The notes under the pieces were generated by a model. The model did not search any database and was not told the origin of the DNA. It was given only the letters and a program-made list of their open reading frames with translations. Both the position numbers and the translations under genes were made by a program. A DNA stretch of 64,000 nt from the NCBI GenBank assembly GCA_024234595.1, contig JACKNZ010000005.1, positions 230,671 through 294,670 of the forward strand. The letters run 5' to 3'. Positions 49,581 through 56,766 of the stretch are shown piece by piece; the stretch's first letter is position 1, and every line of letters starts with the position of its first letter. The stretch is from Moraxellaceae bacterium. GTDB lineage: Bacteria; Pseudomonadota; Gammaproteobacteria; Pseudomonadales; Moraxellaceae.

Positions 49581-50381
49581 ATGTCTCTACCCACAATCCA
49601 AACTTTATTAGTCACTGAAGATAAAGGGATTTTACATATCACCCTTAATCGCCCAGAAAGCCGTAACTCCATGAGTTTGCAAATGGTGCAAGAGTTACAA
49701 GCCCTATTTACATGGGGTGCAGAAAATCATATTCGCGCTGTGGTCTTACGCGGTGCAGGTGGACATTTTTGTGCGGGTGGTGATATTCGTGACATGATGA
49801 CCATTCGTCAACAAGCTGTTGAAAATCCTCATGCTTATCAAATTTTTAATCGCACCTTTGGTCATTTATTGACGCAAGTCAATAGTGCGCCATTCTTAGT
49901 CATCACGGTCATTGAAGGTGCAGTATTAGGTGGTGGTTTTGGTTTGACCTGTGTCAGTGATGTTGCCTTAGCCAAAGCCGATGCACAGTTTGGTATGCCA
50001 GAAACTCGCTTAGGCATTATTCCTGCTCAAATTGCACCGTTTATTGTCCAACGTTTGGGGCTAACCCAAGCACGACGTTTGGCGTTATTGGGAATGCGTA
50101 TCAATGGTCAACAAGCCCAAGCGATGGGTTTGGTGCATGAAGTCTATGCCGATAATGACAGCTTAGAAACCGCCCTTGCTCGCACTATTAATGATTTACG
50201 TCAGTGTGCACCCAATGCCACACAAGTGACCAAAGCCTTATTACACCAAGTTGGTGAACAGCCTTTAAACCACGTATTAGACGATGCCGCAGAAGCCTTT
50301 GCGTGTGCCATTCAAAGTGCCGAAGGGTTGGAAGGTGGCATGGCCTTTGTGCAAAAACGTGCTGCTAGCTGGGCGTTATAA
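49581..50381 (+). CDS. atuE: Enoyl-CoA hydratase family, isohexenylglutaconyl-CoA hydratase-like (AtuE)
   Basis: Predicted to hydrate the carboxylated product of geranyl-CoA carboxylase. Crotonase-fold oxyanion-hole segments are G-A-G-G-H-F-C-A-G-G-D-I (about 62-73) and E-G-A-V-L-G-G-G-F-G-L. G-M-P-E-T-R-L-G-I-I-P lies near the active site. The start is ATG 49581 with GGAG upstream; an in-frame ATG at 49551 is less well supported. It has 266 residues, normal for the family. Confidence 0.88.
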   Translation: MSLPTIQTLLVTEDKGILHITLNRPESRNSMSLQMVQELQALFTWGAENHIRAVVLRGAGGHFCAGGDIRDMMTIRQQAVENPHAYQIFNRTFGHLLTQVNSAPFLVITVIEGAVLGGGFGLTCVSDVALAKADAQFGMPETRLGIIPAQIAPFIVQRLGLTQARRLALLGMRINGQQAQAMGLVHEVYADNDSLETALARTINDLRQCAPNATQVTKALLHQVGEQPLNHVLDDAAEAFACAIQSAEGLEGGMAFVQKRAASWAL

Positions 50382-50382
50382 C

Positions 50383-50427
50383 CCTCACCCCGACCCTCTC
50401 CCACAGGGAGAGAGTTAAAGTGAGGGG
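50383..50427. repeat. CCCTCACCCC-type palindrome between atuE and atuF
   Basis: CCCTCACCCCGACCCTCTCC, CACA, then GGGAGAGAG and GTGAGGGG. The left arm is identical over 20 bases to the unit at 45315. Confidence 0.82.
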
Positions 50428-50448
50428 AAAAATTAAGAGAGAAAAATT

Positions 50449-52410
50449 ATGTCTTTTACCAAAGTATTAATTGCTAACCGTGGCGAAATTGCTTGCCGCG
50501 TGATTAGAACCGCCAAACAACTCGGCTATCACACGGTTGCCGTTTACTCAGATGCCGATTGCAACGCCCCTCACACTCAATTAGCCGATGAAGCCATTCA
50601 TATTGGCGAATCGAACGTCTCTGCATCTTATTTATCTATAGACAAAATTATTGCGGCCGCCAAAACAACAGGGGCAGATGCGATTCACCCTGGTTATGGC
50701 TTTTTGTCTGAAAATGAAGACTTTGCTGCCGCTTGCGCCAATAACCAAATTACCTTTATTGGCCCACCTGCTAATGCTATTTATGCGATGGGTAGCAAAC
50801 GTCAAGCCAAAATCATGATGCTCAAAGCGGGCGTGCCTTGTGTACCGGGTTATGAAGGCGACAATCAAGATGAGCAATTTTTAGCCGCACAAGCCGAAAA
50901 AATTGGCTTACCAGTAATGATTAAAGCCTCCGCAGGGGGTGGTGGTCGTGGGATGCGTTGTGTTACCCAAGCCAGCGAATTATTGGCCTCGATTCGTACT
51001 GCTCGCTCTGAGGCACAAAATGCCTTTGGTAGTGGTGAGTTAATTTTAGAAAAAGCCGTTATCAACCCACGCCACGTTGAAATACAAGTGTTTGCCGACC
51101 AACATGGCAACTGTGTGTATTTGGGTGAACGCGACTGTTCGATTCAACGCCGCCACCAAAAAGTGGTTGAAGAAGCCCCTTGTCCTGTCATGACACCAGA
51201 ATTACGTCAAGCGATGGGCGAAGCTGCTGTTGCTGCTGCCAAAGCGGTGAATTATGTGGGTGCAGGTACGGTTGAGTTTTTATTAGATAATCAAGGCGAG
51301 TTTTATTTCTTAGAAATGAATACCCGCTTACAGGTTGAACATCCTGTCACCGAATTGATTACAGGCCAAGATTTAGTCGCTTGGCAATTACGTGTTGCCG
51401 CTGGTGAACCTTTACCGCTTCGCCAAGAACAAATTCAACTCAATGGCCATGCCATTGAAGTTCGTTTGTATGCCGAAGACCCACAATTTAACTACTTGCC
51501 ACAAACAGGCAAAATCTTACGCTGGCAAGCGGCAACAGGCGCACAAGTAAGGATTGATGATGGTGTGCAAACAGGTGGTGAAGTCAGTCCCTTTTATGAC
51601 CCGATGATTGCCAAAGTCATTGCATGGGGAGCAACACGCCAAGAAGCAGCACGCGTATTGGCTAAAGCAGTTGAAGACAGCGTGTTATTGGGTTTAAGTA
51701 ACAACAAAGCCTATTTAGCCCAATTATTACGTCATCCTGCTTTTATTGCTGGCGACACGCATACCGGCTTTTTAACGCAACATGAAGCGGATTTAACCAC
51801 TCTACGCCCTTACCAGCCTCAAGCATTAGATTTTGCCTTAGCAGGTTTAGTGTTGGCGTTAAACAGCACGCCCAATCAACGCCTACAAACCGCCACTTTA
51901 CCTGCTAAATCGTTGTTATTAACCATTGGTGAGCAAAAACAGACTGTGCAAGTCACTGCCCCACTCCAAAGCCAACAGCCTTGGTTGTTACAAGTGAATG
52001 AGCAAACTTTTGCGATTGATATTTATCAAAATAACGATGGTTTATTACACTATGTGATCAATGGTCATCGTCGCCAACTCAACTATGCTTTGGCCAATAA
52101 CAGCGTTTATTTAGATTTGGGTGCAGGCCAATTAATTGCTCGTGATGACACCCACAGCCCACCACAAACCGCTGATGCGGCAAGTCAAAATAAAATTTCT
52201 GCACCCATGGATGGCTTATTGGTTAACAGTTTAACCAAGGTGGGCGACACAGTCACCGCAGGTCAAACCTTGTTGTTACTCGAAGCGATGAAAATTGAAC
52301 ATCCACTCAAAGCACCTTGTGCGGGCGTGGTCAAAGAAATTTTAGTCCACGAAAAACAACAGGTGAAAAAACGTCAATTGTTGTTGGTGATTGAGCCGAG
52401 TGAGCAGTGA
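50449..52410 (+). CDS. atuF: Geranyl-CoA carboxylase, biotin carboxylase/BCCP (alpha) subunit
   Basis: ATP-dependent carboxylation of its own biotin, then CO2 transfer by AtuC. The N-terminal biotin carboxylase (about 1-450) starts V-L-I-A-N-R-G-E-I-A-C-R. It has the ATP-grasp loop A-S-A-G-G-G-G-R-G-M-R and the catalytic segment F-L-E-M-N-T-R-L-Q-V-E-H-P-V-T-E. The C-terminal biotinyl domain (about 580-650) has E-A-M-K-I-E-H; the residue after the biotinylated lysine is Ile, where Met is usual. It has 653 residues. The last two codons and the stop lie inside a heptamer array. Confidence 0.9.
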   Translation: MSFTKVLIANRGEIACRVIRTAKQLGYHTVAVYSDADCNAPHTQLADEAIHIGESNVSASYLSIDKIIAAAKTTGADAIHPGYGFLSENEDFAAACANNQITFIGPPANAIYAMGSKRQAKIMMLKAGVPCVPGYEGDNQDEQFLAAQAEKIGLPVMIKASAGGGGRGMRCVTQASELLASIRTARSEAQNAFGSGELILEKAVINPRHVEIQVFADQHGNCVYLGERDCSIQRRHQKVVEEAPCPVMTPELRQAMGEAAVAAAKAVNYVGAGTVEFLLDNQGEFYFLEMNTRLQVEHPVTELITGQDLVAWQLRVAAGEPLPLRQEQIQLNGHAIEVRLYAEDPQFNYLPQTGKILRWQAATGAQVRIDDGVQTGGEVSPFYDPMIAKVIAWGATRQEAARVLAKAVEDSVLLGLSNNKAYLAQLLRHPAFIAGDTHTGFLTQHEADLTTLRPYQPQALDFALAGLVLALNSTPNQRLQTATLPAKSLLLTIGEQKQTVQVTAPLQSQQPWLLQVNEQTFAIDIYQNNDGLLHYVINGHRRQLNYALANNSVYLDLGAGQLIARDDTHSPPQTADAASQNKISAPMDGLLVNSLTKVGDTVTAGQTLLLLEAMKIEHPLKAPCAGVVKEILVHEKQQVKKRQLLLVIEPSEQ

Positions 52411-52546
52411 GCAGTGAGCAGTGAGCAGTGAGCAGTGAGCAGTGAGCAGTGAGCAGTGAGCAGTGAGCAGTGAGCAGTGAGCAGTGAGCAGTGAGCAGTG
52501 AGCAGTGAGCAGTGAGCAGTGAGCAGTGAGCAGTGAGCAGTGAGCA
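52401..52546. repeat. Perfect heptanucleotide tandem array, 20 copies of TGAGCAG plus 6 bases
   Basis: The array starts within the third-last codon of atuF and supplies its last two codons and stop. The unit, rotated to GCAGTGA, differs by one base from the GCAGTTA unit of the 49269 array. It has no spacers. Confidence 0.97.
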
Positions 52547-52581
52547 ACTTGTCCTATCCGTTAGGATAGTCAAGTCTTTTT

Positions 52582-52605
52582 TGATAACTGATAACTGATA
52601 ACTGA
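52582..52605. repeat. Short heptamer repeat, three copies of TGATAAC
   Basis: Three perfect units and a partial TGA lie between the TGAGCAG array and atuG. Single or double copies of the same unit appear near 49517-49550. Confidence 0.85.
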
Positions 52606-52625
52606 ATTTAATTCTGGAGAATCCT

Positions 52626-53444
52626 ATGTCCTTAAAAAATCAAACCGTCTTTATTACTGGCGCAAGCCGTGGTATTGGCCGAGCTATTGCCTTACGTTGT
52701 GCTCGTGAAGGGGCTAATGTAGTAATTGCTGCCAAATCAAACGAGCCACATCCAAAACTGGGTGGTAGCATTCATAGTGTTGCTGACGAAGTGGTTGCTG
52801 CTGGTGGCCAAGCCTTGGCTATTTTGTTGGATGTGCGTGATGAAGTTGCTGTGCAAAAAGCCATGCAACAAGCGGCTGAGTATTTTGGTGGCATTGATAT
52901 TTTAATTAACAATGCAGGTGCTATCGCCCTGACCAATGTTGAAAACACCCCCTTAAAAAAATATGATTTAATTCAATCCATCAATCATCGTGCGGTGTTT
53001 GTTTGTAGCCAAGCCGCTTTACCCTATCTAAAAAAATCCAGCAATGGCCATATTTTGAGTTTATCGCCCCCCATTAACCTCAATCCAAAATGGTTAACGG
53101 TGTTTGCACCTTATACCTTATCCAAATATGGCATGACGTTATTATCGATTGGCATGGCACAAGAATTTAAAGACTATGGCATTTGTGTCAACACTTTGTG
53201 GCCAGAAACCTATATTGCCACTGCCGCCGTCACTAACAATATTGCCAATGATGAAGCCGTCGATATTTGCCGTAAACCTGACATTATGGCTGATGCTGCC
53301 TTTGCCATTATTAGCCACCGCGAAACAGGCCAACATTATTTAGATGAAGGGGTATTACGTGCCTATAGCGTGACCGATTTTGACCACTACGCCTGCAATC
53401 CTGCCACCAAAGATCAAATCCAACGTGATTTCTTTTTAGACTAA
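52626..53444 (+). CDS. atuG: Short-chain dehydrogenase of the atu cluster (AtuG)
   Basis: Predicted NAD(P)-dependent oxidoreductase of the SDR family, perhaps acting on terpene-derived alcohol or hydroxyacyl-CoA. The cofactor motif T-G-A-S-R-G-I-G-R is at about 11-19, followed by N-N-A-G-A-I (about 95), and the catalytic Y-T-L-S-K-Y (Y-x3-K) is intact. The C-terminal part with D-E-G-V-L-R resembles HSDL2-like SDRs. It has 272 residues. GGAGAATCCT precedes the ATG. A terminator-like hairpin follows, so atuG may end the main transcript. Confidence 0.87.
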   Translation: MSLKNQTVFITGASRGIGRAIALRCAREGANVVIAAKSNEPHPKLGGSIHSVADEVVAAGGQALAILLDVRDEVAVQKAMQQAAEYFGGIDILINNAGAIALTNVENTPLKKYDLIQSINHRAVFVCSQAALPYLKKSSNGHILSLSPPINLNPKWLTVFAPYTLSKYGMTLLSIGMAQEFKDYGICVNTLWPETYIATAAVTNNIANDEAVDICRKPDIMADAAFAIISHRETGQHYLDEGVLRAYSVTDFDHYACNPATKDQIQRDFFLD

Positions 53445-53466
53445 AAAAGTTATTACGTCTTATGAA

Positions 53467-53495
53467 AGAGCGTCAAATCAAGACGCTCTATTTAT
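53467..53495 (+). terminator. Terminator-like hairpin after atuG
   Basis: An 8-bp perfect stem AGAGCGTC/GACGCTCT with a 7-base loop is followed by ATTTATCTT, a weak T-tract. Confidence 0.65.
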
Positions 53496-53555
53496 CTTAA
53501 ACATCTTGCACTCTAAATATACTGACCGCTAAAATTACCACCAAAGACAATAACA

Positions 53556-53597
53556 ACTCAGGACTCAGGACTCAGGACTCAGGACTCAGGACTCAGG
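53556..53597. repeat. Heptanucleotide tandem array, six copies of ACTCAGG
   Basis: 42 bases of perfect ACTCAGG lie upstream of the DUF805 gene. This is the third type of heptamer array within 4.5 kb. Confidence 0.95.
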
Positions 53598-53643
53598 AAA
53601 TTGTCAATCCATCTCCCCTAAAACACCTCCCAAAGGACGCTTT

Positions 53644-54276
53644 ATGAGCAACTACGCCTCTTTTAATGATTATGAACCCAAATTATTTGGACTTTCAGGG
53701 CGAATTGGCCGTGTACGTTATGCTATTTATAGTATGACGCACATGATGGTATTTTTACTGTTTTCGCTGACACTACTCAAACTAATTGGTGATGCTGCCA
53801 TGATGCTCATCATGGCGGGTATGTTAGCGTTTGCAATATATAGTTGGATTTTAGTGGCACGCCGCTTACACGACATTGGTGTCACTGCATGGTGGTCAGT
53901 ACCTATTATGGTGTTTCCCATTCTCTTTTTTGCTTTAGTTATTCTTAAAGGAACAGAAGGCGATAATGATTATGGTGTCGCTCCTCCCGAACACTCACCA
54001 GCCCTCAAAATGTCTATGTTGTTTGTTCCTGTTTTTGCCGTACTATTTATGGTTGCAGCACATTTTCAGTACAAAACCATGCAAACCAAACTCAGCATTC
54101 AAAAAATGAAAGAAGAACAAATCGCTGCCGAACAACAAGCGCAATTACGTGAAGCGCAAGAAAAACTCGCTAAACAACGCGCCGCTGCCATGCAAGAGGA
54201 AGCACACAGCGCAAACATGCTTGAAATGGCACAACCAGCTGAGGAGGCTCCCGCAGAAGCTGCCGCCGCCTACTAA
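53644..54276 (+). CDS. DUF805 family membrane protein
   Basis: Inner-membrane protein of unknown function. The N-terminus P-K-L-F-G-L-S-G-R-I-G-R-V-R-Y is the DUF805 signature. About four membrane helices follow (roughly 28-48, 53-75, 88-105, 135-150), with A-R-R-L-H-D-I-G between them. The C-terminal tail (about 155-210) is a Glu/Gln/Ala-rich probable coiled coil. It has 210 residues and a good RBS (AAAGGA). It lies between atuG and atuH but has its own terminator, and no link to terpene metabolism is known to me. Confidence 0.88.
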   Translation: MSNYASFNDYEPKLFGLSGRIGRVRYAIYSMTHMMVFLLFSLTLLKLIGDAAMMLIMAGMLAFAIYSWILVARRLHDIGVTAWWSVPIMVFPILFFALVILKGTEGDNDYGVAPPEHSPALKMSMLFVPVFAVLFMVAAHFQYKTMQTKLSIQKMKEEQIAAEQQAQLREAQEKLAKQRAAAMQEEAHSANMLEMAQPAEEAPAEAAAAY

Positions 54277-54287
54277 CACAGACCATT

Positions 54288-54323
54288 AAGTTATGCCGCA
54301 TTATATGGCATAACTTTTTATTT
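54288..54323 (+). terminator. Terminator after the DUF805 gene
   Basis: The stem AAGTTATGCC / GGCATAACTT has a 9-base loop and is followed by TTTATTTAATT. Confidence 0.82.
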
Positions 54324-54412
54324 AATTATCGTCATATTAGGCCAACTCCTTGGTGCATTTAGGCATATCACTATAAACTGGTCATAAAACGTCATTAGAA
54401 ACCTCGTCAAGT

Positions 54413-54433
54413 CTTGCAAGCAAGCACGGTTGC
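54413..54433. promoter_or_regulatory. Candidate AtuR operator upstream of atuH
   Basis: The stretch CTTGCAAGCAAGCACGGTTG plus C contains the 8-base palindrome CTTGCAAG. It also contains CAAGCAAGCAC, identical over 11 bases to the left part of the palindrome at 43412. It lies about 95 bases before the atuH start. Confidence 0.5.
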
Positions 54434-54525
54434 GGTTAAGTTAAGCGCGTTCTAATAAACAGACATGAATACGTTTCAGAATCTTGTTTTAATTTGCGTA
54501 TCAACCGCCAGAGGATTTCCACTTT

Positions 54526-56352
54526 ATGAGCACACAAGACATCATCAAACCCATTGACGTATTACGCAAAGCGCCTGCTGTGATTAAAAAATTGCCAAAG
54601 ATGGCCTACGGTTTAGCATTAGGCTCAAGCACCAACCCCACTAAAGTGGGTGGATTAGGTTGGGCTTTAGAAAAAGCCACCAAAGCAAACCCTTATGGCA
54701 GTGCTGTTTTATATAAAGATACTCAATTAAATTACTTGCAATTTAACCAATGGGTTAACCGTATTGCCCATTACTTTTTAGCCCAAGGTCTAAAAAAAGG
54801 CGACGTGGTGACGGTATTTATTGAAAATCGTCCAGAGTTATTAGCCACCGTTTTAGGTTTAGCCAAAATTGGTGTGACTTGCGCCCTCGTTAACACCTCA
54901 CAAACAGGTAAAGTCTTAACCCATAGCATTAACTTAGTTAAACCTAAAATGGCTGTGATTGGTGACGAGTTAGTTGGTTCTTTTAATGATGTACGTAAAG
55001 AGTTAACTTTAGGCGCAGATAAAGTCTATTGGCTTGCTGACCAAGACACCTTAAAAGAAGTAGGTACTGCGCCAAAAGGCTTTAAAAACCTTGCCAGTGA
55101 AATTCAAAACTCACCCAGCTACAACCCGCCAACCACCAACCAAGTGTATTACAGCGACGGCTTGTTCTATATCTATACTTCAGGCACAACAGGTATGCCT
55201 AAAGCAGCTATTTTCAGCCACGGTCGTTGGATGAAAGCGTATGGTATCTTTGGTTCAGTGATGGACTTAAACCATAAAGACATCATTTATGTTACCTTGC
55301 CATTTTATCATGCTACCGCAATGGCCGTTTGTTTTGGTGCGGCACTTTATGGTGGTGCAGGTGTTGCCATGCGTCGTAAATTCTCTGCGCGCGAGTTTTG
55401 GGACGATATCCGCAAATACAATGCCTCTGCCATTGGTTATGTGGGCGAATTATGCCGCTACTTAATGGAAGTGCCAGCTAAGCCAGAAGACAAAGCCCAC
55501 CGTGTGCGTAAAATGGTTGGTAACGGTATGCGTCCAAATATCTGGGGAGCATTTAAATCCCGTTTTGGTGTAGAAGAAGTTTACGAGTTATACGGTTCTT
55601 CCGAAGGCAATATTGGTTTTAACAACATTTTTAACTTTGATAATACCGTTGGCTTCTGCCCATTACCCTACTCTATTGTTAAATATGACAAAGAAAACGA
55701 CAGCTTTGTACGTGATGCCAACGGCTTTATGATTAAAGCAGGTAAAGGTGAAGCAGGTTTGTTAATTGGTAAAATTACCGCTCGTACTCCTTTTGATGGT
55801 TATACCGACCCCGCCAAAAATGAATCTTGTATTTTAAAAGACGTGTTTGAAAAAGGTGACCGTTACTTTAATACAGGTGATTTAGTGCGTGATATTGGCT
55901 TCCGTCACGCTCAGTTTGTTGACCGTTTAGGTGATACTTTCCGTTGGAAAGGCGAAAACGTATCAACCACTGAAGTTGAAAACTTGATGAGCGGCTATCC
56001 TTCTATTTCTGAAGCAGTGGTTTATGGCGTAGAAATTCCCAATACCAATGGTCGTGCAGGTATGGCCGCAATTACCCCACACGAAGGCATGGAAATCGAC
56101 TATGCACATTTACTAGAGCATTTACGCAAAGAAATGCCTGTTTATGCGATTCCTGTATTTTTGCGCCAACAAAAACAAATGGAAACCACAGGCACGTTTA
56201 AATATCAAAAGAACAATCTTAAAAAAGAAGGTTTTGATATTAATGCCACACATGGCGAGCCGTTATTTGTTTGGTTACCTAATACCACTAGCTATCAACC
56301 CTTAACAGCAGAAATTTGGGAAAACATTAACAAAGGAGCTTATCGTTTCTAA
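54526..56352 (+). CDS. atuH: Acyl-CoA synthetase (AtuH-like, FadD/very-long-chain type)
   Basis: Predicted to activate citronellate/geranylate or fatty acids to CoA thioesters through an acyl-AMP. The AMP-binding signature Y-T-S-G-T-T-G-M-P-K is at about 220, then Y-E-L-Y-G-S-S-E-G-N and the adenylate motif F-N-T-G-D-L-V-R near 450; the C-terminal lysine motif lies in T-G-T-F-K-Y-Q-K. Overall it resembles the long-chain-acyl-CoA synthetase family (SLC27-like, about 600 residues). It has 608 residues. It carries its own upstream region with a candidate AtuR site and a terminator after it. Confidence 0.85.
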   Translation: MSTQDIIKPIDVLRKAPAVIKKLPKMAYGLALGSSTNPTKVGGLGWALEKATKANPYGSAVLYKDTQLNYLQFNQWVNRIAHYFLAQGLKKGDVVTVFIENRPELLATVLGLAKIGVTCALVNTSQTGKVLTHSINLVKPKMAVIGDELVGSFNDVRKELTLGADKVYWLADQDTLKEVGTAPKGFKNLASEIQNSPSYNPPTTNQVYYSDGLFYIYTSGTTGMPKAAIFSHGRWMKAYGIFGSVMDLNHKDIIYVTLPFYHATAMAVCFGAALYGGAGVAMRRKFSAREFWDDIRKYNASAIGYVGELCRYLMEVPAKPEDKAHRVRKMVGNGMRPNIWGAFKSRFGVEEVYELYGSSEGNIGFNNIFNFDNTVGFCPLPYSIVKYDKENDSFVRDANGFMIKAGKGEAGLLIGKITARTPFDGYTDPAKNESCILKDVFEKGDRYFNTGDLVRDIGFRHAQFVDRLGDTFRWKGENVSTTEVENLMSGYPSISEAVVYGVEIPNTNGRAGMAAITPHEGMEIDYAHLLEHLRKEMPVYAIPVFLRQQKQMETTGTFKYQKNNLKKEGFDINATHGEPLFVWLPNTTSYQPLTAEIWENINKGAYRF

Positions 56353-56371
56353 GCGACTTATTTTGTCACTT

Positions 56372-56406
56372 CCCCCCATCTTAATGAAAATTAAGAGGGG
56401 GTTTTC
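56372..56406 (+). terminator. Terminator after atuH
   Basis: The C-run and TCTTAAT pair with ATTAAGA and GGGGG around a GAAAA loop, with one unpaired base, and TTTT follows. Confidence 0.8.
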
Positions 56407-56530
56407 ATCAAAACGCTTACTTTATAGCCGCTTGATATTTTTTTTGCAGTCAAAGTATTGCATAGTTTTTAGAATAGATTATTATATGCGGCCTCAGCGA
56501 CGCTAACGCTGAAAACAAAAAATAGCATGT

Positions 56531-56606
56531 GGGTTGGTAGCTCAGCCGGTAGAGCAGTTGGCTTTTAACCAATTGGTCGTGGGTTCGAATCCCGCTCAAC
56601 CCACCA
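56531..56606 (+). tRNA. tRNA-Lys (anticodon TTT)
   Basis: A complete cloverleaf of 76 bases: acceptor GGGTTGG / TCAACCC (one G-T pair), D-stem GCTC/GAGC, anticodon loop CTTTTAA, T-loop TTCGAAT, and an encoded CCA end. The gene lies immediately before an integrase, which points to its 3' half as the integration site. Confidence 0.97.
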
Positions 56607-56636
56607 TATACGAATCCAAGCGATTCAATATCATAC

Positions 56637-56672
56637 AAAAAGCCTTTATTTACAAAGAATCAGGGCTTTTTT
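56637..56672 (+). terminator. Possible terminator between tRNA-Lys and the integrase
   Basis: AAAAAGCC and GGGCTTTTTT can pair around an 18-base loop with one bulged base, ending in a run of T. Confidence 0.55.
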
Positions 56673-56716
56673 ATTGTCTGTAGTATTCATTATAGATATT
56701 GTAAGCCAAAAAATTT

Positions 56717-56766
56717 GGGGGTATCTTTAGGGGTATTAGTCCAGTACCCCCAAAATAGATACCCCC
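56717..56766. promoter_or_regulatory. Large imperfect inverted repeat of GGGGGTAT/ATACCCCC up to the integrase start codon
   Basis: The left arm GGGGGTATCTTTAGGGGTA (56717-56735) mirrors the right arm at 56745-56766 (TACCCCC...GATACCCCC). It ends directly at the ATG of int, and another TACCCCC lies inside the first codons. It leaves no ordinary Shine-Dalgarno. It could be an integrase/regulator binding site or an mRNA hairpin that controls int translation. Confidence 0.6.

Noticed and set aside
46372..52410. Carboxylase pair read as a leucine-degradation (liu) cluster
   Set aside because: The presence of AtuA, AtuB, AtuG and AtuH homologues with a divergent TetR regulator, and the absence of an HMG-CoA lyase gene, favour atu; subunit phylogeny would be decisive.
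49269..52546. Heptamer arrays as CRISPR arrays
   Set aside because: The period is 7 with no spacers, and no cas genes are nearby.
52331..52573. Minus-strand open frame of 80 codons repeating L-L-T-A-H-C-S
   Set aside because: It is only the translation of the TGAGCAG array on the opposite strand, with no start signal, and it overlaps atuF.
56450..56638. Minus-strand open frame with G-I-R-T-H-D-Q-L-V-K-S across the tRNA
   Set aside because: This is the well-known false frame antisense to a tRNA gene.
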